Shown: one piece after another, positions 27,928 through 35,872 of the stretch
How the letters are laid out: each line of letters begins with the position of its first letter
Position numbering within the stretch: position 1 is the stretch's first letter
Source: Acidovorax sp. HDW3
Lineage (GTDB): Bacteria; Pseudomonadota; Gammaproteobacteria; Burkholderiales; Burkholderiaceae_C
Assembly: GCF_011303755.1 (NCBI RefSeq)
Contig: NZ_CP049885.1
Coordinates: 150,001 to 214,000, forward strand
Direction: 5' to 3'
Length of the DNA: 64,000 bases
Notes under the pieces: model-generated
What the model was told of the DNA's origin: nothing
The model's database searches: none
Seen by the model: only the letters and a program-made list of their open reading frames with translations
Program-made: the position numbers and the translations under genes

Positions 27928-29514
27928 ATGTCCCTGTCTTTTCTTCGTCCCCGGCAGGGGGCGGTGCCGCTGTGGCAGCTGGCGCTGGTCTGGTGGTTTT
28001 TGTGCAGCCCCGTGCTGTGGATGTGGCCTGGCGGGCGCAGCTTGCTCGATACCGTGGTCTCGGCCCTGCTGCTGGCGCCGGTGTTTTTGTGGCGCCGCGC
28101 CGTGCCTTGGGTGGCGGCGCTGCTGGTGCTCATCGGCGCGGCCTACCTGGGGTATTTTTTTGCCGTGCGCAGCGCGCCGGACGAATTTTTCTGGTTCACC
28201 TTGCTGGGCTCGAACCCGCAGGAAGCGCTGGAATACGCTGGCTCCTACCGCTGGCAGGCGCTCCTGCAGCTGCTGGCCTGGGCCCTGCCGGCGCTGTGGC
28301 TGGTGGGCTGGCTCGCGCGGCGCACGCCCGCGCTGCAGCGGCGCTGGGCGCGGGCGCTGCTCATGGTGCTGGCGCTGCTGTGGCCGCTGTGGGCCGCGGT
28401 GGCCGTGACCAAGGGCTACAGCGTGGAGGAGGCGCTGCGCAAGGCCAACCGCATCTATCCCCTGGCCCTGTTTGAAACCCTGGCGCGCCAGCAGACGGCA
28501 GCGGCCCAGGTCTTCAAGGTGCCGCCCGTGGCGCCGCCCACGGCGCCGGCGCGCGCCGACCTGATCGTGCTCGTGATTGGCGAGAGCGCCAGCGCCCAGC
28601 GCTGGTCGCTGCTGGGCTACGGCGGGCATGACACCAACGCCGCGCTGCGCCCGCTGCCCGGGCTGCAGGTGCTGCCGGTGCTCAGCAATGGCAACAACAC
28701 CGCGCAAACCGTGCCCCTGCTGCTCAGCGGCCAGGCGCTGGCGCAGCTGCCGGCGCAGGGCCTGGTGACCTACCTCGACTGGGCGCGGGCGGCGGGCTTT
28801 CACACCGTCACCCTGAGCAACCAAACCACCTCGGGCACGGCCGAGACGTTCTTCCACGCCGCCTACCGCCAGCGCTCCGCGCAGTACCTGGCGCTGCCTG
28901 CCGGCTCTTTTGACGAGGCGCTGACGGCGCCGCTGGCGCAGGCGCTGGCGCAGCACGCGCAGGCGCCGCTGCTGGTCACCGTGCACACCTACGGCAGCCA
29001 CCCGCGCGTGGCCGGGCGCACGCCGCCAGCGCGCGCGCACTGGGACGACCCCTACGACAACAGCCAGGCCTACACCAGCGAGCTGCTGGCCGAGTGGATC
29101 GGCCTGCTGCAGCAGCAGGCGCCAGGGCGGCGATCGCTGCTGCTGTACATCTCCGACCACGGCCTGAACCTGACCGACTGCGGCGGCCAGTACACCCACG
29201 GCAGCGCCCCCAGCGCCTACGAAGTGCCGCTGCTGCTGTGGGCCAACCCGGCGTTTGCGCAGGCGCAGCCAGAGTGGATGGCGGCGCTGGCCGCGCACGC
29301 CCAGGCCAGCGCCGACGGCCTGCCGCGCTACGACAACCGCGTCTTTCCCGCCACCGTGGCCGATCTGCTGGGCTACCACCTGCCCTACCCGTCGCTGGGG
29401 GCGGGGCAACAACCGCCCGAGCCGCAGTTTGCCGGCCAGCCCTACCGCCAGCTGCGCCAGCAGCCCAGCTGCGATCTCTCTATCGTTCCTACTGTTTCTA
29501 CCGTGAGGCCCTAG
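27928..29514 (+). CDS. Alkaline-phosphatase-fold membrane protein, phosphoethanolamine transferase-like
   Basis: A 528-residue protein with about four N-terminal membrane helices (residues 15-175) and a periplasmic sulfatase/alkaline-phosphatase domain. The metal and nucleophile region reads VIGESASAQRWSLLGY: Ser220 in GES is at the place where EptA-type enzymes have their Thr nucleophile. SGTAETFF and YISDHGLNL (metal-binding Asp-His) are family hallmarks. Relatives move phosphoethanolamine or phosphoglycerol to lipid A, LPS core or glucans. The start is the ATG at 27928; an upstream GTG adds one codon. It is inserted between liuD and liuE, 2 bp before liuE, and so may be co-transcribed with HMG-CoA lyase. 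Confidence 0.82.
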   Translation: MSLSFLRPRQGAVPLWQLALVWWFLCSPVLWMWPGGRSLLDTVVSALLLAPVFLWRRAVPWVAALLVLIGAAYLGYFFAVRSAPDEFFWFTLLGSNPQEALEYAGSYRWQALLQLLAWALPALWLVGWLARRTPALQRRWARALLMVLALLWPLWAAVAVTKGYSVEEALRKANRIYPLALFETLARQQTAAAQVFKVPPVAPPTAPARADLIVLVIGESASAQRWSLLGYGGHDTNAALRPLPGLQVLPVLSNGNNTAQTVPLLLSGQALAQLPAQGLVTYLDWARAAGFHTVTLSNQTTSGTAETFFHAAYRQRSAQYLALPAGSFDEALTAPLAQALAQHAQAPLLVTVHTYGSHPRVAGRTPPARAHWDDPYDNSQAYTSELLAEWIGLLQQQAPGRRSLLLYISDHGLNLTDCGGQYTHGSAPSAYEVPLLLWANPAFAQAQPEWMAALAAHAQASADGLPRYDNRVFPATVADLLGYHLPYPSLGAGQQPPEPQFAGQPYRQLRQQPSCDLSIVPTVSTVRP

Positions 29515-29516
29515 CC

Positions 29517-30425
29517 ATGAACCTTCCTGCGCGTGTTCGCATCATTGACGTTGGTCCGCGTGACGGCCTGCAAAACGAAAAACAGCCCGTGCCGACCGAG
29601 GTCAAGATCGGCCTGGTGCAGCGCCTGCAAGACGCGGGCCTGGCCGAGATCGAGGCCACCAGCTACGTCAGCCCCAAGTGGGTGCCGCAGATGGCCGACA
29701 ACCATGCCGTCATGGCCGGCATCGTGCGCCAGCCGGGCGTGCGCTACAGCGTGCTCACGCCCAACCTCCAGGGCTGGGAGGCGGCGGTGCAGGACCGGCC
29801 CGACGAGATCGTGGTGTTTGGCGCCGCCAGCGAGGCTTTCAGCCAGAAGAACATCAACTGCAGCATTGCCGAGAGCATCGAGCGCTTTGCCCCCGTGGTG
29901 GCGGCGGCGCGCGCCGCTGGCGTGGCCGTGCGCGGCGCCATGAGCTGCACCGTGGGCTGCCCCTACGAGGGCGACATTGCCCCGCAGCAGGTGGCCTACC
30001 TGGCGGGCTTGATGAAGGGCATTGGCGTTGAGCGCGTGGACGTGGCCGACACCATCGGCGTGGGCACGCCGCGCAAGGTGCAGCGCGCCCTGGAGGCGGC
30101 ACTCACGCACTACGGCATCGACCAGGTCAGCGGCCATTTCCACGACACCTACGGCCAGGCCCTGACCAACACCCTGGCGGCGCTGCAGCTGGGGGTGTGG
30201 AACTTTCAGGCCAGCGTCGCCGGCCTGGGCGGCTGCCCCTACGCCAAGGGCGCGACGGGCAACGTGGCGACCGAGGACGTGGTCTTCATGCTGCACGGCA
30301 TGGGCATAGACACCGGCATCTCTCTCGACCGGCTGGTGGACGCGGGGGCGTACATCAGCGACTTCCTGGGCCGCCCGGTGCAGTCGCGCGCGGGCCTGGC
30401 GCTGCTGCGCAAACGGGCGGGGTGA
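29517..30425 (+). CDS. liuE: Hydroxymethylglutaryl-CoA lyase (LiuE)
   Basis: A 302-residue TIM-barrel enzyme that cleaves HMG-CoA into acetyl-CoA and acetoacetate, the last step of the leucine pathway encoded here. VGPRDGLQNE at the N-terminus holds metal- and substrate-binding residues, HFHDTYGQ the two metal-binding histidines, and GLGGCPYAKGATGN the catalytic cysteine signature. Length matches bacterial MvaB/LiuE. It starts 2 bp behind the phosphoethanolamine transferase-like gene. A dispersed repeat begins 11 bp after its stop. Confidence 0.95.
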   Translation: MNLPARVRIIDVGPRDGLQNEKQPVPTEVKIGLVQRLQDAGLAEIEATSYVSPKWVPQMADNHAVMAGIVRQPGVRYSVLTPNLQGWEAAVQDRPDEIVVFGAASEAFSQKNINCSIAESIERFAPVVAAARAAGVAVRGAMSCTVGCPYEGDIAPQQVAYLAGLMKGIGVERVDVADTIGVGTPRKVQRALEAALTHYGIDQVSGHFHDTYGQALTNTLAALQLGVWNFQASVAGLGGCPYAKGATGNVATEDVVFMLHGMGIDTGISLDRLVDAGAYISDFLGRPVQSRAGLALLRKRAG

Positions 30426-30430
30426 GCGCC

Positions 30431-30691
30431 ATGGACGCTATTGAAATGCTAGCTGCTCGCGCTTGCCAGATAAGCGCTGCAGGCCAATTTGACCCCAAAG
30501 ACGGCAGCGCTGTGCCCTCGCCCTGCATTGATATTTGTCGCCTGGCCCCGGACCGCAGCCACTGCGAGGGCTGCCTGCGCAGCCTCGACGACATCCGCGC
30601 CTGGGGCCAGGCCGACGCCGAGCAGCGCCGCGCCATCTGGCGCCGGCTGCTGCAGCGCGCCGGCATCGCCACGCCGCAGGGGCTGGCATGA
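30431..30691 (+). CDS. DUF1289 family small cysteine-rich protein
   Basis: Up to 86 residues; the conserved part starts at SPCIDICRLAPDRSHCEGCL, a four-cysteine DUF1289 motif, and ends with a helical RAIWRRLLQRAG segment. The cysteine spacing suggests a bound metal or iron-sulfur cluster; function unknown. If the ATG at 30431 is used, the first 20 or so residues come from a dispersed repeat copy. The in-frame GTG at 30512 (59 residues, beginning VPSPCIDIC) may be the true start, which would leave the repeat in the untranslated region. The last 4 bp overlap the next gene. Confidence 0.8.
   Translation: MDAIEMLAARACQISAAGQFDPKDGSAVPSPCIDICRLAPDRSHCEGCLRSLDDIRAWGQADAEQRRAIWRRLLQRAGIATPQGLA
30437..30494 (+). 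repeat. Dispersed repeat copy behind liuE
   Basis: GCTATTGAAATGCTAGCTGCTCGCGCTTGCCAGATAAGCGCTGCAGGCCAATTTGACC is one of the most complete copies: the inverted arms GCTGCTCGCGCTT and AAGCGCTGCAGGC lie around CCAGAT. It lies either in the 5' end of the DUF1289 reading frame or in its leader. Confidence 0.8.
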
Positions 30692-31308
30692 AAACCATCA
30701 CCTGCTACCTCGACTTCGTCTCGCCCTACGCCTGGCTGGCGTTTGCGCAGCTGCCCGAGCAGCTCGCTGGCCTGAGCTACCGCGTGCAGTACCGCCCGGT
30801 GCTGCTGGGCGCGCTGCTGAACGCGCACGCCAACCCCGGCCCCGCCGGCATCGCCCCCAAGCGCGACTGGACGTACCGCCACGTGCGCTGGCTCGGCCAG
30901 TACCTGGGCTGCGGCCTGGAGATGCCGGCTGCGCACCCCTTCGACCCGCTGCCGCTGTTGCGCCTGGCGCTCGAATGCAGCGCAGACGGCAGCATCAACC
31001 GCTTCACCGCCGACGCTGTGCTGCGCCACGTCTGGCACGGCGGCGCCGACGCCCTGGCGCCCGAGCGCCTGGCGCAGCTGCGCCAGCAGCTGCAGGCGCA
31101 GCTGCGCAGCGATGCGGCGCAGGCCAAGGTGCTGCTGCGCAGCAACACCGAGGCGGCGCAGCAGCGCGGCGTTTTTGGCGTGCCCACCTTCGAGGTCGAT
31201 GGGCAATTGTTCTGGGGCCTGGACAGCCTGCCCATGCTGCGCGCCTATCTCGTTGGCGACAGCCCGGCGCCATCGCCTGCAAGCGTGGCGCAAGCCGCGC
31301 CGGGTTGA
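30688..31308 (+). CDS. DsbA-fold protein, 2-hydroxychromene-2-carboxylate isomerase-like
   Basis: A 206-residue thioredoxin-fold protein of the HCCA isomerase / kappa glutathione transferase family. The N-terminal YLDFVSPYAWLAF has Ser in place of the redox cysteine of DsbA, as in HCCA isomerases, which use glutathione. The helical insertion and the C-terminal GVFGVPTFEVDGQLFWG cis-proline region are complete. HCCA isomerase acts in naphthalene breakdown, but many relatives have unknown substrates and there are no aromatic ring-cleavage genes here. The start overlaps the DUF1289 gene by 4 bp (ATGA). Confidence 0.85.
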   Translation: MKTITCYLDFVSPYAWLAFAQLPEQLAGLSYRVQYRPVLLGALLNAHANPGPAGIAPKRDWTYRHVRWLGQYLGCGLEMPAAHPFDPLPLLRLALECSADGSINRFTADAVLRHVWHGGADALAPERLAQLRQQLQAQLRSDAAQAKVLLRSNTEAAQQRGVFGVPTFEVDGQLFWGLDSLPMLRAYLVGDSPAPSPASVAQAAPG

Positions 31309-31318
31309 ATGCCCGCCC

Positions 31319-33142
31319 ATGCCCAACGCCTTTAATTTCTCTGCCTCGCCCTTCGATTGCCTGGACGCCGAGGAGCAGGCGCTGGTGCGCGCCAGCGTTG
31401 ACATTGCCTACTACCCCGAGGGCGCGGTGGTGCTCGACGTGGGCGACGCGCCGGCGCACCTGTTCGTCATCATCAAGGGCTACGTCACGCAGACCGAGGG
31501 CGAGGACATGCTCGCCACCTACGGCCCGGACGATTGTTTTGATGGCCGGGGGCTGGTCGCCGGGCGCGTGAGCAGCCGCTTTACGGTGGCCGAGGAGCTG
31601 GTGACCTACCAGCTCGCGCGCGCCACGGTGCAGGAGCTGATCGCGCGCAACCGCAACTTTGGCGCGCTGCTGTTTGCCGACCTGGGGCACAAGCTCAGCA
31701 CCCTGGCGCAGCGCGCCGAGCAGCACGAGATGCAGTCGCTTTTGATGGCGCGCGTCGATCAGGCCTACCTGCGCCCGGCGCACCGCGTGCACGCGGCGGC
31801 CGACATCGTCTCGGTGGCGCGGCTGTTTCAGCAAGAGCGCACTACCAGCGTGCTGGTCGAGGGCCTGCCTGGCGCCGAGGGTGGGCTGGGGATTTTTACC
31901 GCCACCTCGTTGCAGCGCGCCATCCTCGATGGGCGTTCGCTCTCGACCCTGGCCGTGGGCGAGCTCGCCAGCCACCCGGTCGTCACCGTGCGCGCCAGCG
32001 CCACCATGGGCGATGCCATGGCGCTGCTCTTGCGCGCGCGCGTGCACCGCCTGGTGGTGCTGGACGACGCCGGGCGCGTGCTCGGGCTGCTGCGCGCGCT
32101 CGACCTGTTCAGCTTCGTTGCCAACCAGTCGCATTTGATCTCGGTGCAGATCGAGCAGGCGCGCGACCTGGACATGCTGGCGCAGGCGGCGGCGCAGGTC
32201 ACGCGCCTGGTGGGTGTGCTGCACCGGGGCGGCACGCGCATTGCCCTCATGGCGCAGCTGGTGCAGCAGCTCAACGCGCGCCTGTTCGAGCGCGCCTGGC
32301 AGATGATCGCGCCGCCCGAGCTGCAGGCGCACAGTTGCCTGTTCGTCATGGGCAGCGAGGGGCGCGGCGAGCAGCTTTTGAAAACCGACCAGGACAACGG
32401 CCTGCTGCTGCGCGACGGCTACACCCCGCCGTCTGACCTGCAGGCCATCTGCGAGCGCTTTTCTGACGCCCTGGCGCGCTTTGGCTACCCCGAGTGCAAG
32501 GGCGGCATCATGCTGCGCAACCCCGAGTGGCGCGGCAGCGTCAGCGACTGGAGCGAGCGCGTGCGCGACTGGTTCCTGCAGCCCCAGGGCGACAGCTTGA
32601 TGCACCTGGCCATCTTTTTGGATGCCCATGCCGTCGCCGGCGATGCGCGCCTGCTGGCCGAGGTGCGCCAGCGCCTGCTGCAGCTCGCCGGCGACAGCGA
32701 CGCCCTGGTGGCGCGCTTTGCCCTGGCGATCGACGCCTTCGGCAGCCCCGCGCCCTGGTGGAACCGCCTGCTGGGCCTGGGCGGCGAGGGGCCCATGAAC
32801 CTGAAGAAGGCCGGCATCTTCCCCATCGTGCACGGCGTGCGCAGCCTGGCACTGGCGCGGCGCGTGCGCGCCACCGGCACGGCCGAGCGCATCAGCGCCC
32901 TGGTGGCCGACAGTCAGCTCGACGAAAACCTGGGCCAGGAGCTGCTGCAGGGGCTGCACTTTTTGATGGGCCTGCGCCTGCAGGCCGGGCTGGCGGAGCT
33001 GCAGCTCGGGCGTGAGGTGACGGGCAACGTCGATCCGGCGCGGCTGTCGAGCCTGGAGCGCGATTTGCTCAAAGACGCCTTGCAGGCCGTCAAACGCTTC
33101 AAGGCCTACCTGCACCAGCGCCTGCGGCTGGACGCGGTATGA
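31319..33142 (+). CDS. cNMP-CBS-DUF294 nucleotidyltransferase-like signalling protein
   Basis: A 607-residue cytoplasmic protein. Order of domains: Crp-type cNMP-binding domain (about 10-130), a CBS pair (about 150-275), a DUF294 nucleotidyltransferase domain with GSEGRGEQLLKTDQDNGLL (near residue 340, GlnD-like GSxxR...DxD pattern) and a C-terminal DUF294_C helical domain. Proteins of this make-up are predicted to modify a protein or nucleotide in response to an adenylate signal. The next gene, an exonuclease, overlaps by 4 bp; this pair is widespread in proteobacteria and often found beside acetate or sodium-solute symporter genes. The target is unknown. Confidence 0.88.
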   Translation: MPNAFNFSASPFDCLDAEEQALVRASVDIAYYPEGAVVLDVGDAPAHLFVIIKGYVTQTEGEDMLATYGPDDCFDGRGLVAGRVSSRFTVAEELVTYQLARATVQELIARNRNFGALLFADLGHKLSTLAQRAEQHEMQSLLMARVDQAYLRPAHRVHAAADIVSVARLFQQERTTSVLVEGLPGAEGGLGIFTATSLQRAILDGRSLSTLAVGELASHPVVTVRASATMGDAMALLLRARVHRLVVLDDAGRVLGLLRALDLFSFVANQSHLISVQIEQARDLDMLAQAAAQVTRLVGVLHRGGTRIALMAQLVQQLNARLFERAWQMIAPPELQAHSCLFVMGSEGRGEQLLKTDQDNGLLLRDGYTPPSDLQAICERFSDALARFGYPECKGGIMLRNPEWRGSVSDWSERVRDWFLQPQGDSLMHLAIFLDAHAVAGDARLLAEVRQRLLQLAGDSDALVARFALAIDAFGSPAPWWNRLLGLGGEGPMNLKKAGIFPIVHGVRSLALARRVRATGTAERISALVADSQLDENLGQELLQGLHFLMGLRLQAGLAELQLGREVTGNVDPARLSSLERDLLKDALQAVKRFKAYLHQRLRLDAV

Positions 33143-33810
33143 GCCGCCGCGCCACGCGCCCCCTGCCGCCGTGGTGGCAGCAGCTGCGCCGCTGGTGGTT
33201 GCTGTACCACCTGGGCGAGCCGGAGTTCGCCTTCATGTTCGAGCCGCCGCCGCCGGGCGAATGGGTGGCGCTCGATTGTGAAACCACGGGCCTGAACCCG
33301 CGCAGCGACGAGATCATCTCCATCGGCGCGGTGCGCATCGTGGGCGAGCGCATTCTGACCAGCGAGCGCCTGGAGCTGCTCATTCGCCCCGAGCGCAGCG
33401 TGTCTGCCGAGAGCGTGCGCATCCACCGCCTGCGCAGCAAAGACCTCGAAGGCGGCCTGCCGCGCGACGAGGCCATGCGCCGGCTGATGCACTTCATTGG
33501 CAGCCGCCCGCTGGTGGGCTACTACCTGGAGTTTGACCTGGCGATGATCAACCGCGCTGTCTGGCCGCTGCTGGGCATGGGCCTGCCGCAGCCGCGCATC
33601 GAGGTGTCGGCGCTGTACCACGACCTGCAGTTCCAGCGCCTGCCGCCGTACCAGCAGCAGGGCAATGCCGACATCGACCTGCGCTTTGACACCATCATGC
33701 GCACCCTGGGCCTGCCCCAGCGCGATGCGCATGACGCGCTCAACGACGCCGTCATGGCGGCCATGGCCTTCATCAAGCTGCGCCGCCTTCAGTCGGGCAG
33801 CGCCAGGTAA
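33139..33810 (+). CDS. DEDDh 3'-5' exonuclease (DNA polymerase III epsilon-like)
   Basis: A 223-residue exonuclease. The metal-binding residues are all visible: Asp46 and Glu48 in LDCETTGL, Asp133 in YLEFDLAM, His198 and Asp203 in DAHDALND. It is not the replicative epsilon subunit (no C-terminal polymerase-binding region); it belongs to the stand-alone class paired with the cNMP-CBS-DUF294 gene, with which it overlaps by 4 bp. The N-terminus has a basic, Trp-rich stretch ([11 protein letters not shown]) that may bind a partner or membrane. Its 3' end overlaps the convergent chemoreceptor gene by 22 bp. Confidence 0.9.
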   Translation: MSRRATRPLPPWWQQLRRWWLLYHLGEPEFAFMFEPPPPGEWVALDCETTGLNPRSDEIISIGAVRIVGERILTSERLELLIRPERSVSAESVRIHRLRSKDLEGGLPRDEAMRRLMHFIGSRPLVGYYLEFDLAMINRAVWPLLGMGLPQPRIEVSALYHDLQFQRLPPYQQQGNADIDLRFDTIMRTLGLPQRDAHDALNDAVMAAMAFIKLRRLQSGSAR

Positions 33811-35468
33811 GCCGGCCCCCCGAGCGGCGCAGCGCTGGCGTGGCACCCCTGCGGTGCGCGCGTGCCAGCCGCGCTACCCTGGGCGCGGCCGTGCTGCGCT
33901 GCATGGGGCGCTGTGCCCGTGAGGTGGAACACAGCCACGGCTTGGACCAAATCGCGCGCCTGTTGGCTCAGACTGCCCGCAGCGGCAGCCATTTCTTCGA
34001 CCAGGGCCGCGTTTTGCTGCGTGGCCTGGTCCATCTGCGTCACGGCCTCGCCCACCTGGGCCACGCCCGCGCTTTGCTCGCGGCTGGCAGCGCTGATCTC
34101 GCCCATGATGTCCGTCACGCGGCGGATGCTGGCTACTACCTCGTCCATGGTGCTGCCGGCGTTATCGACGAGCTGCGTGCCCTGCTGCACCTGGGCGCTG
34201 CTGTCGTGGATCAGCAGCTTGATCTCCTTGGCCGCTTCGGCGCTGCGCTGCGCCAGCTGGCGCACCTCGCTGGCCACCACGGCAAAGCCCCGGCCTTGCT
34301 CACCGGCGCGGGCGGCTTCGACGGCGGCGTTGAGCGCCAGGATGTTGGTCTGAAAGGCAATGCCGTCGATGACGCCGATGATGTCGGCAATGCGCTGGCT
34401 GGCGCTGCTGATGCCGCGCATGGTGTCCACCACCTGCGCCACCACCGCGCCGCCCTGGGTGGCCACCTGGCTGGCGCTTTGCGCCAGGGCGTTGGCCTGC
34501 TGGGCGTTGTCGGCGTTGTGGCGCACGGTGGAGCTGAGCTGCTCCATCGACGCAGCAGTTTCTTCCAGTGCGCTCGCCTGGCTCTCGGTGCGGGCCGACA
34601 AGTCGTGATTGCCCTGGGCGATTTGTCCGCTGGCGCTGGCCACGGCCTCGCTGCTGCCGCGCACGCTGGCGACCACCTGCGCCAGCGCGTCGCGCATGGC
34701 ACGCATCTGCGCCAGCAGGCTGTGCCCGTCGCCGGCGGCGGTCTGGATGGTGACCGCCAGGTTGCCCGCCGCAATCTCGGCGGCGATGTGGCTGGCGTAG
34801 GCCGGCTCGCCGCCCAAGGCACGGGTGATGGAGCGGGTAATCAGCCAGGTCGTTCCCACCCCCAGCACGAGCACGACAAAGGCCAGCACCAGCATCAGCG
34901 TGCCGGTGCGTGCGGCCTGTTCCTGCGCCTGTTGCGTGGCCAGCGCCATGACGCGTTTTTGCAGCGCAATCAAGCTGTCCAGGGTTTGGAAGTACTCGGC
35001 CATGACGATGCGGGTTTCGCCAAACAGCACCTTGGCGGCGGCCTCATCCTCGTTGCGCAGGCCCAAGGCGGCGGCCTTGTCCACCGATTCGGCATAGCGC
35101 TGGCGCAATCCGTGGATTTTGTCGAGCAGCTGGCGGTTTTCGGGGTGCTGCAGCAGCTTGTCGAGCGACTGCATCACGGTGGCGTTGCGCTCGCGGGCGC
35201 TGGTGATGCGCTGCATCTGCTCTTGCATCTCGGCTGCGTCGTGCAACAGCAGCACGTTGCGCACGCTGCGCGCCACTTCGTTGAGGTTGTCCTTGACCTG
35301 GCTGGCGAGCTCGACCTTGACCATCTCTTGCTCGCTCAGCTGCTGCAGCTGGCGGCCAATGGTCTGCAATTCCAGGCGCCCCAGGATGGCGACGACCAGG
35401 CCGAGCACGATGACCAGCGCAAAACCCAGCCCAAGACGGGTGGCCACCTTCATGGCTGAAAAGTTCAT
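33789..35468 (-). CDS. Methyl-accepting chemotaxis protein, 4HB sensor type
   Basis: A 559-residue chemoreceptor. TM1 is at about 8-30, the periplasmic part (about 155 residues) is mostly helical as in four-helix-bundle sensors, TM2 is at about 190-213, then HAMP ([11 protein letters not shown]) and the signalling domain, with the hairpin tip at about 366-403. After the usual helix end the protein carries an unusual 45-residue Ala/Gly/His-rich tail without a CheR/CheB pentapeptide. The ATG at 35468 is preceded by AGGAGTGCC. Its signalling domain is very close to the other chemoreceptor in this window, yet the sensors are unrelated. The last 22 bp overlap the exonuclease gene on the other strand. 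Confidence 0.92.
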   Translation of the reverse strand: MNFSAMKVATRLGLGFALVIVLGLVVAILGRLELQTIGRQLQQLSEQEMVKVELASQVKDNLNEVARSVRNVLLLHDAAEMQEQMQRITSARERNATVMQSLDKLLQHPENRQLLDKIHGLRQRYAESVDKAAALGLRNEDEAAAKVLFGETRIVMAEYFQTLDSLIALQKRVMALATQQAQEQAARTGTLMLVLAFVVLVLGVGTTWLITRSITRALGGEPAYASHIAAEIAAGNLAVTIQTAAGDGHSLLAQMRAMRDALAQVVASVRGSSEAVASASGQIAQGNHDLSARTESQASALEETAASMEQLSSTVRHNADNAQQANALAQSASQVATQGGAVVAQVVDTMRGISSASQRIADIIGVIDGIAFQTNILALNAAVEAARAGEQGRGFAVVASEVRQLAQRSAEAAKEIKLLIHDSSAQVQQGTQLVDNAGSTMDEVVASIRRVTDIMGEISAASREQSAGVAQVGEAVTQMDQATQQNAALVEEMAAAAGSLSQQARDLVQAVAVFHLTGTAPHAAQHGRAQGSAAGTRAPQGCHASAAPLGGPAYLALPD

Positions 35469-35872
35469 GATAGGCACTCCTGCAGCGAAGGATGGCGGCC
35501 CAGCGTCGGTGTGCATGGGTGGGCCGCTGTGGTGTGTGAACCAACGTGCAACCCTTGTGGGTGCAGCGCCAGAGGGCCTGCGGGCCATGCAGCGCAAAGG
35601 CGCTGCGCTGCCCCCAGCCGGGGGCGGTAGTGTGTGGTGTGCGGCGCGCACTGCACGCTGCTGCCGTTGCCAGCCGGGGGCGCAGGTTGCAGGGGGGCCG
35701 CCGTGCGATCTGGGCAAGTGCTGCGCCACGATAGCGGGAAGATGCCGTGCGGCGAAAGCGGGGATGAATCCTCTATTCAAGCGCAAAAAAATCACCCATG
35801 ATGCGGGTGTTACATGCCGCCACAGTTTTGTGGGCTTGAGCATCCGCCATCGGCCGGCTCTGACACACTGCA
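35469..35872. other. 404-bp intergenic region between divergent chemoreceptor and EAL genes
   Basis: No convincing gene. It contains a perfect GCCCCC-AGCC-GGGGGC hairpin (near 35610), the motif TCATGGGTGATTT (minus strand, 35789-35801) shared with the other chemoreceptor upstream region, and an AT-rich patch (35770-35815) that is the best candidate for the two divergent promoters. Low-complexity GC runs make small frames here unreliable. Confidence 0.6.
35789..35801 (-). promoter_or_regulatory. 13-bp motif shared by two chemoreceptor upstream regions
   Basis: TCATGGGTGATTT, identical and in the same orientation to the copy at 9273-9285. It lies about 320 bp before the chemoreceptor start and about 75 bp before the divergent EAL gene, so it might serve either. 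Confidence 0.35.

Noticed and set aside
35469-35872. Possible small gene on the plus strand in the 404-bp gap (frame at 35546-35734)
   Set aside because: Composition follows the local GC skew; no ribosome-binding site and a Cys/Arg-rich translation typical of shadows.
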